Below are positions 19,774-30,734 of a stretch of DNA of 64,000 nucleotides, in pieces. Position 1 is the stretch's first letter. Every line of letters starts with the position of its first letter. The position numbers and the translations under genes are program-made. Origin of the DNA: Janthinobacterium sp. J1-1 (GTDB lineage: Bacteria; Pseudomonadota; Gammaproteobacteria; Burkholderiales; Burkholderiaceae_D); assembly GCF_030944405.1 (NCBI RefSeq), contig NZ_CP132339.1, positions 1,922,001 to 1,986,000 on the forward strand, read 5' to 3'. The notes under the pieces are model-generated. The model saw only the letters and a list, made by a program, of their open reading frames with translations. It was not told where the DNA came from and made no database searches.

Positions 19774-22700
19774 ATGAGCACACCAGATAATCCGCAGCAG
19801 TCCAGGCCGCAGCAGTCCAAGCCGTTTGACAGCGAGCCCTTGTCTTGGGTGATGGTGGAAATCCGCGAAGCGCTGGCCCGTTCCCGCACCGCCTTGTTCG
19901 AGGCGGGCGGACGCGAGCGCGAGGAACGCGCCACCGCCCTGCAGCATGCGCGCTCGCACCTGCACCAGGCGCATGGCGCGCTGGTGATGGTCGACGTGGC
20001 CGGCGCCGGCCTGCTGACGGCGGGCGCGGAACAGGCGCTGACGCGTTTTCGCGACGGCAGCCTGGAATACACGGTCGACCATGCGCAAGTGGTGGCCGAG
20101 CTGTACCAGGCCCTCACCGAATACCTGGAAGACCTGCTGGCCGGCACGCCGCCGCAGCCCACCCGCCTGTTCCCGTATTACCGCGCGCTGCAGACCATGC
20201 TGGGGGTGGAACGCGTGCATCCGGCCGAACTGTTTTTCCCGCCGTCCGTGGACCGGCACCACGCCATCGCGCTGGCCGAGCCGGTGATCGCCGCCGACTA
20301 TCCGGCCTGGCGCAGCCGCTTTGAAAAGTCGCTGCTGCCGTTCCTGAGGGCGCCGGATGCCGAGGCGCGCCAGCCGCATGCGCAAGCCCTGCACGATACC
20401 TTGCAACTGGTGGCCGATGCGCAGGGCGAGGCGTCGGCGCGCACCTTCTGGTTCACCATGCAGGCCGTGGCCGGCCTGGCGGCCCAGGGCCAGGGCGGCG
20501 ACAGCCTGTACATGAAACAGCTATTTGGCCTGATCAACCTGCAATTGCGCCGCCTGGCGCAAGGCACTGCCGGCCTGCCCGACACCTTGCTGCGCGATGC
20601 GCTGTACCTGATCGCCGCCGCCAGCGAGCCCACGCCGGCGGCGCGCCAGCTGCGCCAGGCCTTCGAGCTCGATGGCCTGGTGGCCGAGGATGTGGAGGCG
20701 CGGCGCTATGGCCAGGTCGATCAGGCCGCCTTGCAAAGTGCGCGCGAGGCGCTGGCCCGCGCGCGCGCCAGCTGGCGCGACACCGCGCCGGGCGAGGCTT
20801 TCAGCGAGGCGCTCGATGAGGTGGCGGCGCAGGCGGAGACCTTGAAAGTGCCGGCGCTGGCCAGCCTGCTGCGCCAGGGCGCCGACGTGGCGCGGCAGGC
20901 AGCCGCCAGCGGCCGCCACGCCGCGCTGGCGCAGGAAATGGAGACGGCGCTGCTGTTTGCCGAAACCGGCCTGGAACAGTTGCGCAGGCTGCCCGACGAT
21001 TTCGCCAGCAATGCCGAAACCATCGCCGCGCGCTTGCAGGCGCTGCAGGACGGCGAGGCGCCATCGGCGCCGGCGCAGGGCGAATTGTCGCGCCAGATCG
21101 AACAGGGGCAAGTGGCGGGCGCGCTGGCCGAGTCCATGAAAGCGGGCTTGCGCCAGGTCGAGCAGCTGCTCAACGCCTATTACGCCGATATTGGCCGCCG
21201 CGCGGAACTGGCCGGCGTGGCGCCGCTGCTGCAGCCGATGCGGCAGACGCTGGAGGAACTGGGGCAGGCCGCCGCCAGCGCCGGCATGCAGCAGGTGGTT
21301 TCCAGCGTCCAGCTGCTGCTGGACGGCGACAGCCAGGCGCCGATGGAAGCGCTCGACGAGATCGCGCAAAACGTCAGCGCGCTGGGCTTTTTTGTCGACA
21401 TGCTGGGCCGTAATCCCCAGGGGGCCGGCGCGCGCTTCCATTTCGATGCCGCCAGCGGCGCCTTCCGCGCGCTGCCGTTTGAAAAAGTGGCGGCGGCCGG
21501 CAGCGTGCCGGTGCCGGTGCTGGAGCATCCTTTGCCGCCGCAGTCGATCACGCCGCCAGCGGACAACGGCACAGCGGCCGGCGGCGATCTCGACGCCGAG
21601 ATGCTCGATATTTTCCTGGCTGAGGCGCGCGAGGTGCTGGCCTTTGTGGAAACCAGCCTGGCCGCGCTGCGCGCCGAGGCGGGCGCCGGCAGCGGCGAAC
21701 ACCTGGCCATGCTGCGCCGCTCGTATCACACCCTGAAGGGCAGCAGCCGCATGATCGGCCTGGCGCAGTTTGCCGAAGCGGCCGGCGCCATCGAAAAAGT
21801 GCTCAATACCTGGCTGGCCGAGGCGCGCCCGGCCAGCGATGATCTGTACACCCTGCTCAATTACGGCTGGTACCAGTTGAGCGAATGGGTGGCCGAGCTG
21901 GAGGGGGGCGGCGCGCGCGGGCGCGAGGCGGGCATGCTGCCGGATGCGGCCGAGCGGGTGCGCGAAGGCGGGCCGTTCGAACTGCGCAAGCGGCGCCCTG
22001 CGGCCAAGGAGGCCCCGGCGCCGGTCAATACCGGCAACGGCAATGTGATCGGATTTCCGCCGGCCACCGCGCCCACCGTGCACGAGGCGCCGGACGACAA
22101 CCTGAAACACGTGGGCGAGCTGCGTATCAGCCTGCCGCTGTATAACATCTACCTGGCCGAAACCGACGAACTGCTGCGCGTGCTTGAGCGCGATTTCGGC
22201 GAATGGCGCCATGAAGCGCGCGCCGTCAGCGCCGACGCGCTGCAGGCCGTGCATACCCTGGCCGGCAGCTCCGGCACCGTCGGCTTTAGCGCCTTGCGCG
22301 ACCTGGCGCACGCGCTGGAAATCGCCATCGAAACCGTGGTGGCGCCGCGCGCCGGGCTGGCCGACGCGCAGCACGACGTGCTGGAACACGCCACCGATGG
22401 CATCCGCCAGATGCTGCAGGCGTTCGCCCTGGGCGACCTGGCGCCGGCGCAGCCGGCACTGATCGAGGAACTCAATACCTTGTGGCGCGCGCTGACGGCA
22501 CCGCCAGGGGAGACTGCGCCCACACCTGAAAACAGCCTGGATGCCCTGTTCGCCGCCACCTATGCCAGCATTATGGACGACCGCGGCAAACCTGCCGAGA
22601 CCGGCCTCGATGCGCTGTTTGCCGCCGCCTACGCCAGCATCGTCGCCGATGGACCAGGGCAGGGCCCCACCACGCTGGAGGAAACACCGCCAGCGCGCAT

Positions 22701-25074
22701 GAAACTGCCGCCGGCGCCCGATACCAGCGCCATCGACGACCTGTTCGACTCCGTGTTCGATACGCCGCCAGCGGCAGCCGAACCGGAACCGGAACCGGGA
22801 CCGGAAACCGAACCGGAGACCGAGGCGCCGGCGATGGTGCCGGCCGACGCGCAGGCCCTGCTGGCGGCCAGCGCCGGCATCAGCGACGAGCTGGACCTGG
22901 ACTTGCTGCCGGTGTTCCTGGAAGAGGGCGCCGATTTGCTGCCGCAGATCGGTGCGGCGCTGCGCAACTGGCAGCAGCAGCCGCAGGACAGCAGCCAGGC
23001 GCAGATGCTGCTGCGCACCCTGCATACGGTCAAGGGCAGCGCGCGCATGGCCGGCGCCATGCGCCTGGGCCAGCACGCGCATGAAATCGAAACCCATATC
23101 GAAAACATGCTGCACGCGGGCACGGCCACGCCACAGGCTTTCGAGGAATTGCTGGCCCATTACGACCATGCGCTGCATCTGTTCGAACAGTTGCAGCAGC
23201 CTTTGCTGCCGCTGCCGGGCATGGAAGACACGCCGCCGCCGGAACCGAAGGCGGCGCTGGTGCGCGTGCGCGCCGACATCCTCGACCGCCTGGTGAACCA
23301 GGCCGGCGAAGTGTCGATCACGCGCTCGAAAATCGAAAACGAAGTGGGCGTGCTGGGCGCCTCGCTGGGCGAGTTTTCCGACAACCTGGCGCGCTTGCGG
23401 CGCCAGTTGCGCGAAGTGGAAATGCAGGCCGAATCGCAGATCGCCTCGCGCATGGCGGTCGGCAGCGAGCGCGATTTCGATCCGCTCGAATTCGACCGTT
23501 TTACGCGCCTGCAGGAACTGACGCGCATGATGGCCGAAAGCGTCAACGACGTCGCCTCCTTCCATGAACACCTGAGCCAGAGCGTGGGCACGGTGGGCGA
23601 CGACCTGGTGCTGCAGGCGCGCCTGACGCGCGAACTGCAGCGCGACCTGATGCAGATCCGCATGGTGCCGTTTGCCAGCATCGCCGAACGGCTGTTCCGC
23701 GTGGCGCGGCAAAGCGCCAAGGAAGTCGACAAGCGGGTCAACCTCGATATCCGTGGTGGCAATGTGGAGATCGACCGCAGCGTGCTCGAACGCATGGCCG
23801 CACCGTTCGAACACCTGCTGCGCAACGCGATCGCGCATGGCATCGAACCGCGCGAGGCGCGCCTGGCGGCGGGCAAGAGCGAAACGGGCGAGTTGCTGGT
23901 GCAGGTCAGCCAGCAGGGCAATGAAGTGGCGATCGCGTTTTCCGACGATGGCGCCGGGCTGGACCTGGACCGCATCCGCGCCAGGGCGCGCAGCGCCGGC
24001 CTGGTCGCGCCGGACGCCGACGTCAGCGACGCGCAGGCGGCCGAACTGATCTTCGCACCCGGCCTGTCCACCGCCGACAGCCTGACCGAACTGGCCGGCC
24101 GCGGCTTCGGCATGGATATCGTGCGCTCGGAAGCGCTGGCGCTGGGCGGGCGGGTCGACACCGCGACCGAAGCGGGCCAGGGCATCCGTTTTACCATCCA
24201 TTTGCCCCTGACGCTGGCGGTGACACAGGTGGTGCTGCTGGCGGCCAACGGCAAGACCTATGCCTTGCCCTCGGTGCTGGTCGAGCAGGTGCTGCACCTG
24301 AAGGGCGAGCAGCTGGCGCAGGTGACAAGCTCCGGCCAGATCGATGCGCACGGCCAGTTGCTGGCGCTGCACCAGTTGTCGACCATGCTGGGCGACCCGC
24401 CGGCGGCGCCCGCTACCCAGCGCCATGCGCCGGTGCTGCTGCTACGCAACGGCAACGACAGGCTGGCGCTGCAGGTCGACGATGTGCTGGGCAACCGCGA
24501 AGTGGTGGTCAAGCATGTGGGGCCGCAACTGGCGCGCATGCCGGGCATCGCCGGCGCCACTGTGCTGGGCACCGGCGACATCGTGCTGATACTGAACCCG
24601 GTGGCGCTGGCGCAGCACCTGGCTCACCACCCGGAACTGCTGGCGCAGTATGCGGCGGCCGCCGGCGAAGGCCGCGTGGCGCTGCCCGCGCCGCGCGCCT
24701 GCGTGATGGTGGTCGACGATTCGCTGACCGTGCGCCGCGTGATGCAGCGGCTGTTCGAGCGCGAAGGCTACCTGGTGCTGCTGGCCAAGGACGGCGTCGA
24801 CGCGCTCGAGCAATTGCATGAACTCGACCCGGCCGCGCTGCCGGCGCTGATGCTGGTCGACGTCGAAATGCCGCGCATGGACGGTTTCGATTTGACGCGC
24901 AATGTGCGCAGCGACGAACGCACGCGCGCCATTCCCCTCATCATGATCACCTCGCGCAGCGCCGACAAGCACCGCCAGCACGCCCTGGAACTGGGCGTGA
25001 ATGCGTATTTCGGCAAACCGTTCCAGGAAGAGGAACTGCTGGCGGAGGTGGATCGGTTGCTGACGGGGGGGTGA
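19774..25074 (+). CDS. chpA: Hybrid chemotaxis histidine kinase ChpA/PilL, multi-Hpt
   Basis: A 1766-residue CheA-like hybrid kinase. From N to C it has a PilL/FimL-like N-terminal region (about 1-560) and three clear Hpt domains with phospho-accepting His at 652 (YHTLKGSS), 827 (VHTLAGSS) and 1084 (LHTVKGSA). These are followed by a P5/dimer region, a HATPase (about 1340-1470, LLRNAIAHGIEPREA, SDDGAGLDLD), a CheW-like domain (about 1485-1620) and a receiver with D1696 (MLVDVEMPRMDGF). The kinase of the Pil-Chp system, it phosphorylates PilG and PilH. The linker near 920-990 holds repeated LDALFAA-type motifs and a Pro-Glu run. No pilK or chpB methylation gene follows in the window. The ATG at 19774 has a GAGGCAG ribosome site. 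Confidence 0.93.
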   Translation: MSTPDNPQQSRPQQSKPFDSEPLSWVMVEIREALARSRTALFEAGGREREERATALQHARSHLHQAHGALVMVDVAGAGLLTAGAEQALTRFRDGSLEYTVDHAQVVAELYQALTEYLEDLLAGTPPQPTRLFPYYRALQTMLGVERVHPAELFFPPSVDRHHAIALAEPVIAADYPAWRSRFEKSLLPFLRAPDAEARQPHAQALHDTLQLVADAQGEASARTFWFTMQAVAGLAAQGQGGDSLYMKQLFGLINLQLRRLAQGTAGLPDTLLRDALYLIAAASEPTPAARQLRQAFELDGLVAEDVEARRYGQVDQAALQSAREALARARASWRDTAPGEAFSEALDEVAAQAETLKVPALASLLRQGADVARQAAASGRHAALAQEMETALLFAETGLEQLRRLPDDFASNAETIAARLQALQDGEAPSAPAQGELSRQIEQGQVAGALAESMKAGLRQVEQLLNAYYADIGRRAELAGVAPLLQPMRQTLEELGQAAASAGMQQVVSSVQLLLDGDSQAPMEALDEIAQNVSALGFFVDMLGRNPQGAGARFHFDAASGAFRALPFEKVAAAGSVPVPVLEHPLPPQSITPPADNGTAAGGDLDAEMLDIFLAEAREVLAFVETSLAALRAEAGAGSGEHLAMLRRSYHTLKGSSRMIGLAQFAEAAGAIEKVLNTWLAEARPASDDLYTLLNYGWYQLSEWVAELEGGGARGREAGMLPDAAERVREGGPFELRKRRPAAKEAPAPVNTGNGNVIGFPPATAPTVHEAPDDNLKHVGELRISLPLYNIYLAETDELLRVLERDFGEWRHEARAVSADALQAVHTLAGSSGTVGFSALRDLAHALEIAIETVVAPRAGLADAQHDVLEHATDGIRQMLQAFALGDLAPAQPALIEELNTLWRALTAPPGETAPTPENSLDALFAATYASIMDDRGKPAETGLDALFAAAYASIVADGPGQGPTTLEETPPARMKLPPAPDTSAIDDLFDSVFDTPPAAAEPEPEPGPETEPETEAPAMVPADAQALLAASAGISDELDLDLLPVFLEEGADLLPQIGAALRNWQQQPQDSSQAQMLLRTLHTVKGSARMAGAMRLGQHAHEIETHIENMLHAGTATPQAFEELLAHYDHALHLFEQLQQPLLPLPGMEDTPPPEPKAALVRVRADILDRLVNQAGEVSITRSKIENEVGVLGASLGEFSDNLARLRRQLREVEMQAESQIASRMAVGSERDFDPLEFDRFTRLQELTRMMAESVNDVASFHEHLSQSVGTVGDDLVLQARLTRELQRDLMQIRMVPFASIAERLFRVARQSAKEVDKRVNLDIRGGNVEIDRSVLERMAAPFEHLLRNAIAHGIEPREARLAAGKSETGELLVQVSQQGNEVAIAFSDDGAGLDLDRIRARARSAGLVAPDADVSDAQAAELIFAPGLSTADSLTELAGRGFGMDIVRSEALALGGRVDTATEAGQGIRFTIHLPLTLAVTQVVLLAANGKTYALPSVLVEQVLHLKGEQLAQVTSSGQIDAHGQLLALHQLSTMLGDPPAAPATQRHAPVLLLRNGNDRLALQVDDVLGNREVVVKHVGPQLARMPGIAGATVLGTGDIVLILNPVALAQHLAHHPELLAQYAAAAGEGRVALPAPRACVMVVDDSLTVRRVMQRLFEREGYLVLLAKDGVDALEQLHELDPAALPALMLVDVEMPRMDGFDLTRNVRSDERTRAIPLIMITSRSADKHRQHALELGVNAYFGKPFQEEELLAEVDRLLTGG

Positions 25075-25094
25075 CGGCAAGCGCCAACAATGTT

Positions 25095-25124
25095 GTCGGA
25101 TTACGGCCTGAGGCCTAATCCGAC
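25095..25124. repeat. REP-like palindrome, left unit, disrupted on its right by the IS
   Basis: GTCGGATTA and TAATCCGAC are perfect 9-bp arms enclosing GGCCT-G-AGGCC. Related units occur at 26362 and in the pair at 44791-44882. It lies 20 bp after the chpA stop, where chpA and phrB converge, so it probably served as a bidirectional transcription stop. The ATCCGACCT at its right edge (25118-25126) is the insertion target of the IS110 element. Confidence 0.85.
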
Positions 25125-25140
25125 CTTGTATTATTCCTCT

Positions 25141-26322
<1,182 letters not shown>

Positions 26323-26361
26323 CGGGGATAACAGTATCTACGGGCCTTTATCGCTTCGTAG

Positions 26362-26414
26362 GTCGGGTTAGCGCAGCGTAACCCGACGTCAACAATAAGC
26401 CGGGTTACGCGACC
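26362..26414. repeat. REP-like palindrome, right unit, plus inverted half-unit
   Basis: GTCGGGTTA and TAACCCGAC (26362-26387) form a 9-bp-arm hairpin. It is followed by a half-unit GCCGGGTTACGCGACC (26399-26414) that runs into phrB and provides its stop codon. With the left unit at 25095 it made a convergent-gene REP pair before the IS arrived. Confidence 0.75.
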
Positions 26415-27871
26415 TTGACGGTTTTCACCACCTCGTAACGCTCCAGCGTCTCTTTCCTCGCCTCGTCGTGCTGCACGATGGGCGCCGGGTAATCGCGGCC
26501 CAGCACGATGTTTTTTTGATCGAGCAGCATGCGCGGCACCAGCCACGGCGCGTGGATTTCCTTGTCGCCCAGCGCTTTCAGCTGCGGCAGGTAACGGCGG
26601 ATAAAGCGGCCGTTGGCGTCGAATTTTTCCGACTGGGTGATCGGGTTGAAGATGCGGAAATAGGGCTGGGCGTCGCAACCCGACGACGAGGCCCACTGCC
26701 AGCCGCCGTTGTTGGAGGCCAGGTCGAAGTCGTTCAGGTGCAGCGCGAAATACGCTTCGCCGCGGCGCCAGTCGATGCCGAGGTCCTTGATCAGGAAGCA
26801 GGCGGTGACCATGCGCAGGCGGTTGTGCATGTAGCCGGTCTGGTTCAGCTGCAGCATGGCCGCGTCCACCAGCGGATAGCCGGTGCGGCCCTCGCACCAG
26901 GCCGCAAATGCGTCGTCGGCCAGTGTTCCCGTTTCCCAGGCGATGGCGTCGTAGGCGGGCTTGAAGGCACCATGTTCCACGTGCGGATTCTGGTACAAAA
27001 TCATGGCGTAGAAGTCGCGCCAGATCAGTTCGGCCAGCCAGACGGGCGCGCCGTCGCCACCACCACCGCGTTCCATCAGGTCGACCATGATGCGTACCAG
27101 GTAACGCAGCGACACGGTGCCGAAGCGCAGATGCAGCGACAGGTAGGACGGCCCTTTCAGTGCAGGAAAATCGCGCGCCACATCGTATTTGTCGACGCGT
27201 TTCAAAAAGTCGTCAAACAGCTGCGCGCCGCCCGACATGCCGGTGGGAATCGCCAGCTCGGCCAGGTTGCTGGGCTCGAAACCCAGCTGATCCAGGGTGG
27301 GCAGGGCGGCCGGCTTGCCGCGCGGCGGCGCCAGCCGGGCCGCGTGCGGCTCGATATCGTACGGCGCCAGGCACGATGGGTCGGCGCGCATTTTTTTCAG
27401 CCAGGCATTTTTATATGGCGTGTAAACGGTATACGGCTTGTCGGACAGGGTCAGCACTTCGTCTTTTTCAAAGATCACCTGGTCCTTGAAGCTGAACCAC
27501 AGGCGGGCGTCTGCCGTCAGGGCCGCTGCCACGCCAGCGTCGCGGGCGATCGCCTGCGGCTCGTAGTCGTGGTTGGCGAACACGGCGTCGGCCTTCAGTT
27601 CGGCCGCCAGGCGCGGGATTTCGGTGGCGGCATTGCCGTGCAGCACGATGAGGTCGCCACCGAGCTGGCGCAGTTCGGCGGCCAGTTCGGCGATGCTGGC
27701 ATGGATGAAGTCGACGCGGCGGTCGCGCCGCGGCAGGCTGTCCAGAATCGCGCTGTCGTAGACGAAGACGCAGTGCACGGCCTGGCTCTGGCGCAAGGCA
27801 TGGTGCAGCGCAGCATGGTCAAACGCGCGCAGGTCGCGGCGGAACCAGACCAGGGAGGTGAGAAGTGTCAT
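26405..27871 (-). CDS. phrB: Deoxyribodipyrimidine photolyase
   Basis: A 488-residue class I photolyase that repairs cyclobutane pyrimidine dimers with blue light. The N-terminal antenna domain opens with LVWFRRDLRAFDH. The FAD domain carries the family blocks GRTGYPLVDAAMLQL, MHNRLRMVTACFL, DWRRGEAYF and NNGGWQWASSSG. Length and motifs are full. It converges on chpA, with the IS and REP units between. The stop codon lies within a REP half-unit. Confidence 0.95.
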   Translation of the reverse strand: MTLLTSLVWFRRDLRAFDHAALHHALRQSQAVHCVFVYDSAILDSLPRRDRRVDFIHASIAELAAELRQLGGDLIVLHGNAATEIPRLAAELKADAVFANHDYEPQAIARDAGVAAALTADARLWFSFKDQVIFEKDEVLTLSDKPYTVYTPYKNAWLKKMRADPSCLAPYDIEPHAARLAPPRGKPAALPTLDQLGFEPSNLAELAIPTGMSGGAQLFDDFLKRVDKYDVARDFPALKGPSYLSLHLRFGTVSLRYLVRIMVDLMERGGGGDGAPVWLAELIWRDFYAMILYQNPHVEHGAFKPAYDAIAWETGTLADDAFAAWCEGRTGYPLVDAAMLQLNQTGYMHNRLRMVTACFLIKDLGIDWRRGEAYFALHLNDFDLASNNGGWQWASSSGCDAQPYFRIFNPITQSEKFDANGRFIRRYLPQLKALGDKEIHAPWLVPRMLLDQKNIVLGRDYPAPIVQHDEARKETLERYEVVKTVKVA

Positions 27872-28161
27872 GGTGGCGGATAGTGCTTATTGTCGTTGTA
27901 AAAGGTCAAGAAAGGGCGATTTTTCGCCGCTGGCGGCGCATTATGCCCGCCCGCGCCGCGCCTTGGGCGTCGCCGGCATGGCAATTCAGTGTAAACTAGC
28001 GCCTGATTTCGCAGTGCTTACGCGTGCGCCAGCAGAACGGTAACGATTTTACAATCGACCTCCCCACGCAAGCCACGCGCACTGACAACCGGATCTTACA
28101 AATAATAACGACAGCAGGGGTAAAGTGTCTTGCCAGCAAGCCCACAGAGAGAGCAACGCGT

Positions 28162-28809
28162 ATGAAAAAGAGTAAAATCGACCACACGCTCCCGGGACAT
28201 CGTTTGATGCAGAGCGCCAGCGAAGGCGCCGCCACCGGTTCGTCCACCTTGAATCTGGCCAACCATTTTCTGATCGCCATGCCGGCGATGCAAGACCCGA
28301 TCTTCGGCGGCACCGTCGTCTATGTGTGCGAACACAATGAGAACGGCGTGCTGGGCGTGGTCATCAACAAGCCGACCGACATGACGATGGATGTGCTGTT
28401 CGAGCGCATCGACCTGAAACTGGCGGCCGGCAGCGATGCGCCCATCGTCAATGAACCCATCATGTTCGGCGGCCCGGTGCAGGACGACCGCGGCTTCGTG
28501 CTGCACACGCCGGGCGCGCGCTATTCCTCGTCGCTGACGGTGACCGACGAAGTGGCGTTTACCACCTCGATCGACGTGCTCGAAGCCGTCGCCAAGGGCG
28601 AAGGGCCGCAGCGCATGCTGGTCTCGATCGGCTATTCGGGCTGGAGCCCGGGCCAGCTGGAAGACGAGATCGGCCGCAACGGCTGGCTGACGGTGGGCGC
28701 CTCGGCCGATATCCTGTTCGACTTCCCGATCGCCGAGCGCTACGTGGCGGCCATCAAGCTGCTGGGCATCGATCCGCTCATGTTGGCATCGGAAGCCGGC
28801 CACGCATGA
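28162..28809 (+). CDS. yqgE: YqgE/AlgH family protein
   Basis: A 215-residue UPF0301 (YqgE/AlgH) protein of unknown biochemical role, with core motifs NHFLIAMPAMQDPIFGGTVVYV, GVVINKP and GGPVQDDRGFVLH. The ATG at 28162 (MKKSKIDH) is preferred: upstream frame lacks conservation, while M16 at 28207 is a second possibility. The stop overlaps the ruvX start by 4 bp (ATGA), and this gene pair is conserved in proteobacteria. Confidence 0.9.
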   Translation: MKKSKIDHTLPGHRLMQSASEGAATGSSTLNLANHFLIAMPAMQDPIFGGTVVYVCEHNENGVLGVVINKPTDMTMDVLFERIDLKLAAGSDAPIVNEPIMFGGPVQDDRGFVLHTPGARYSSSLTVTDEVAFTTSIDVLEAVAKGEGPQRMLVSIGYSGWSPGQLEDEIGRNGWLTVGASADILFDFPIAERYVAAIKLLGIDPLMLASEAGHA

Positions 28810-29204
28810 ACGGCGAGGCCATCGACACCATTCTCGCTTTTGACTTTGGCCTGAAACGCATCGGCGTGGCCATCGGCAATACCATGATCTGCCAGGCCAA
28901 GCCGCTCAGCGTGATCACGGCGATTGCCAATGAACCGAAGTTTGCCGCCATCGCCGCCTTGATCAAGGAATGGGGCGCGACCCGCATCGTGGTGGGCTTG
29001 CCCAGCCACCCGGACGGCACCGAACACGAGATGAGCGCGCGCTGCCGGCGCTTCGCCAACCAGATGCACGGCCGCTTCGGCCTGCCGGTGGAACTGGTCG
29101 ACGAACGCTATTCCTCGGCCGTGATTGCCGCCAAACGCGGCGAGGTGATCGATGACCGTGCCGCCGCCGTGATCTTGCAGCAATATTTCGACGCGCAGTC
29201 CTGA
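28806..29204 (+). CDS. ruvX: Holliday junction resolvase-like RuvX (YqgF)
   Basis: A 132-residue RNase H-fold nuclease with the opening FDFGLKRIGVAIGN (D13), GLPSHPDGTEHEMSAR, and VDERYSSAVI near 97. RuvX acts in 5' processing of pre-16S rRNA and resembles Holliday junction resolvases. It overlaps yqgE by 4 bp and is followed by pyrR after 27 bp. Confidence 0.92.
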   Translation: MNGEAIDTILAFDFGLKRIGVAIGNTMICQAKPLSVITAIANEPKFAAIAALIKEWGATRIVVGLPSHPDGTEHEMSARCRRFANQMHGRFGLPVELVDERYSSAVIAAKRGEVIDDRAAAVILQQYFDAQS

Positions 29205-29231
29205 ACCGTTTTTTTGACTACTCCTCCATTT

Positions 29232-29753
29232 ATGTCCAATCTTGTGAACCCCTCCCAACTCGACGCCGAGGCCCTGTACGGGGTACTGCTGGCGCAAGTG
29301 CGCAGCGGCCTGGCCGGCGCCAGCAACGTGGCCATCGTCGGCATCCACTCGGGCGGCGCCTGGCTGGCCGAACGCCTGGCGCGCGACTTGGACCTGACGG
29401 CCCGCCTGGGCGTGCTCGACGTGTCCTTTTACCGCGACGACTTCGCGCAGAAGGGCCTGCACGCCGACGTCAAGCCGACGCAAATCGCGTTTGACGTGGC
29501 CGGCGCCACCATCCTGCTGGTCGACGATGTGCTGTACACGGGCCGCACCACGCGCGCGGCCATCAACGAGTTGTTCGATTACGGCCGTCCGGCCAAGATC
29601 ATGCTGGCCGCCCTGGTAGACCGGGGCGAGCGCCAGTTGCCGGTGGCCGCCGATTTCGTGGCCGCCTTTACCGCCGTGCCGCCGGGCCAGGCGCTGGTCC
29701 TGAAGCAGGCCGGCGATAAATTCACGCTCACCATAGACACCCACCATGCTTAA
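29232..29753 (+). CDS. pyrR: PyrR-like phosphoribosyltransferase / pyrimidine regulator
   Basis: A 173-residue type I phosphoribosyltransferase with the PRPP loop [34 protein letters not shown] and a C-terminal segment typical of PyrR (bifunctional pyr regulator and uracil phosphoribosyltransferase). The gap to ruvX is only 27 bp, so no leader attenuator is present at this position. In Gram-negatives PyrR's regulatory role is less settled than in Bacillus. The 8-bp overlap with pyrB shows co-translation. The start at 29232 is preferred to an upstream TTG. Confidence 0.9.
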   Translation: MSNLVNPSQLDAEALYGVLLAQVRSGLAGASNVAIVGIHSGGAWLAERLARDLDLTARLGVLDVSFYRDDFAQKGLHADVKPTQIAFDVAGATILLVDDVLYTGRTTRAAINELFDYGRPAKIMLAALVDRGERQLPVAADFVAAFTAVPPGQALVLKQAGDKFTLTIDTHHA

Positions 29754-30711
29754 TCCGCAACTGAATAAACACGGCGAACTGCAGCACCTGTTGACTATCG
29801 AAGGCTTGCCGAAGTCTATCGTCAACCATATCCTCGACACCGCTTCCTCGTTCGTCGGCATCTCCGACCGCGATGTGAAAAAAGTGCCGCTGATGCGCGG
29901 CAAAAGCGTGTTCAACCTGTTCTTTGAAAACTCCACGCGCACCCGCACCACCTTCGAGATCGCCTCGAAACGCCTGTCGGCCGACGTCATCAACCTGAAC
30001 ATCCAGGCCTCGTCGGCCAGCAAGGGCGAGTCCCTGCTCGACACCATCGACAACCTGTCGGCCATGCATGCCGACATGTTCGTCGTGCGCCATGCGCAGT
30101 CGGGCGCGCCGTACCTGATCGCCAAGCACCTGATCGACACCAAACAGCCGCATGTCCACGTGGTCAACGCCGGCGACGGCCGCCACGCGCACCCGACCCA
30201 GGGCCTGCTCGACATGTACACGATCCGCCACTACAAGAAGGATTTCACCAACCTGACGGTGGCCATCGTCGGCGACATCCTGCACAGCCGCGTGGCGCGT
30301 TCCGACATCCATGCCCTGACCACCCTGGGCGTGCCCGAAGTGCGCGCCATCGGCCCGCACACCCTGCTGCCGGGCGGCCTGGAGCAGATGGGCGTGCGCA
30401 CCTTCACCAACATGGATGAAGGCCTGAAAGGCGTCGACGTGATCATCATGCTGCGCCTGCAGAACGAGCGCATGAGCGGCGCGCTGCTGCCGTCGGCGCA
30501 GGAGTACTTCAAGAGCTATGGCCTGACGCCGGAGCGCCTGGCGCTGGCGAAACCGGACGCCATCGTGATGCACCCGGGGCCGATGAACCGCGGCGTCGAG
30601 ATCGATTCGGCCGTGGCCGACGGCCCGCAGGCGGTGATCCTGCCGCAGGTGACCTTCGGTATCGCCGTGCGCATGGCGGTGATGAGTATTTTGGCTGGTA
30701 ATCAGGGCTGA
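29746..30711 (+). CDS. pyrB: Aspartate carbamoyltransferase catalytic subunit
   Basis: A 321-residue catalytic subunit for carbamoyl aspartate formation in pyrimidine synthesis. The carbamoyl-phosphate motif is [15 protein letters not shown] near 60-75, with [11 protein letters not shown] and [14 protein letters not shown] also present. No pyrI regulatory gene is next to it. Instead a dihydroorotase-like pseudo-enzyme follows, the arrangement that gives the dodecameric PyrB-PyrC' complex in pseudomonads. Confidence 0.96.
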   Translation: MLNPQLNKHGELQHLLTIEGLPKSIVNHILDTASSFVGISDRDVKKVPLMRGKSVFNLFFENSTRTRTTFEIASKRLSADVINLNIQASSASKGESLLDTIDNLSAMHADMFVVRHAQSGAPYLIAKHLIDTKQPHVHVVNAGDGRHAHPTQGLLDMYTIRHYKKDFTNLTVAIVGDILHSRVARSDIHALTTLGVPEVRAIGPHTLLPGGLEQMGVRTFTNMDEGLKGVDVIIMLRLQNERMSGALLPSAQEYFKSYGLTPERLALAKPDAIVMHPGPMNRGVEIDSAVADGPQAVILPQVTFGIAVRMAVMSILAGNQG

Positions 30712-30734
30712 TGGCCCAAGGACGAGAAGCAAGC

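Noticed and set aside
20521..24426. A 1301-codon open frame antisense to chpA
   Set aside because: Caused by codon bias of a long GC-rich gene; no domain seen. The same holds for frames antisense to pilJ (17472-19655), algC/waaC (41092-43074) and glyQ/lnt (49314-51599).
29205..29231. A PyrR attenuator ahead of pyrR
   Set aside because: Only 27 bp separate ruvX and pyrR, too short for the antiterminator/terminator structure.
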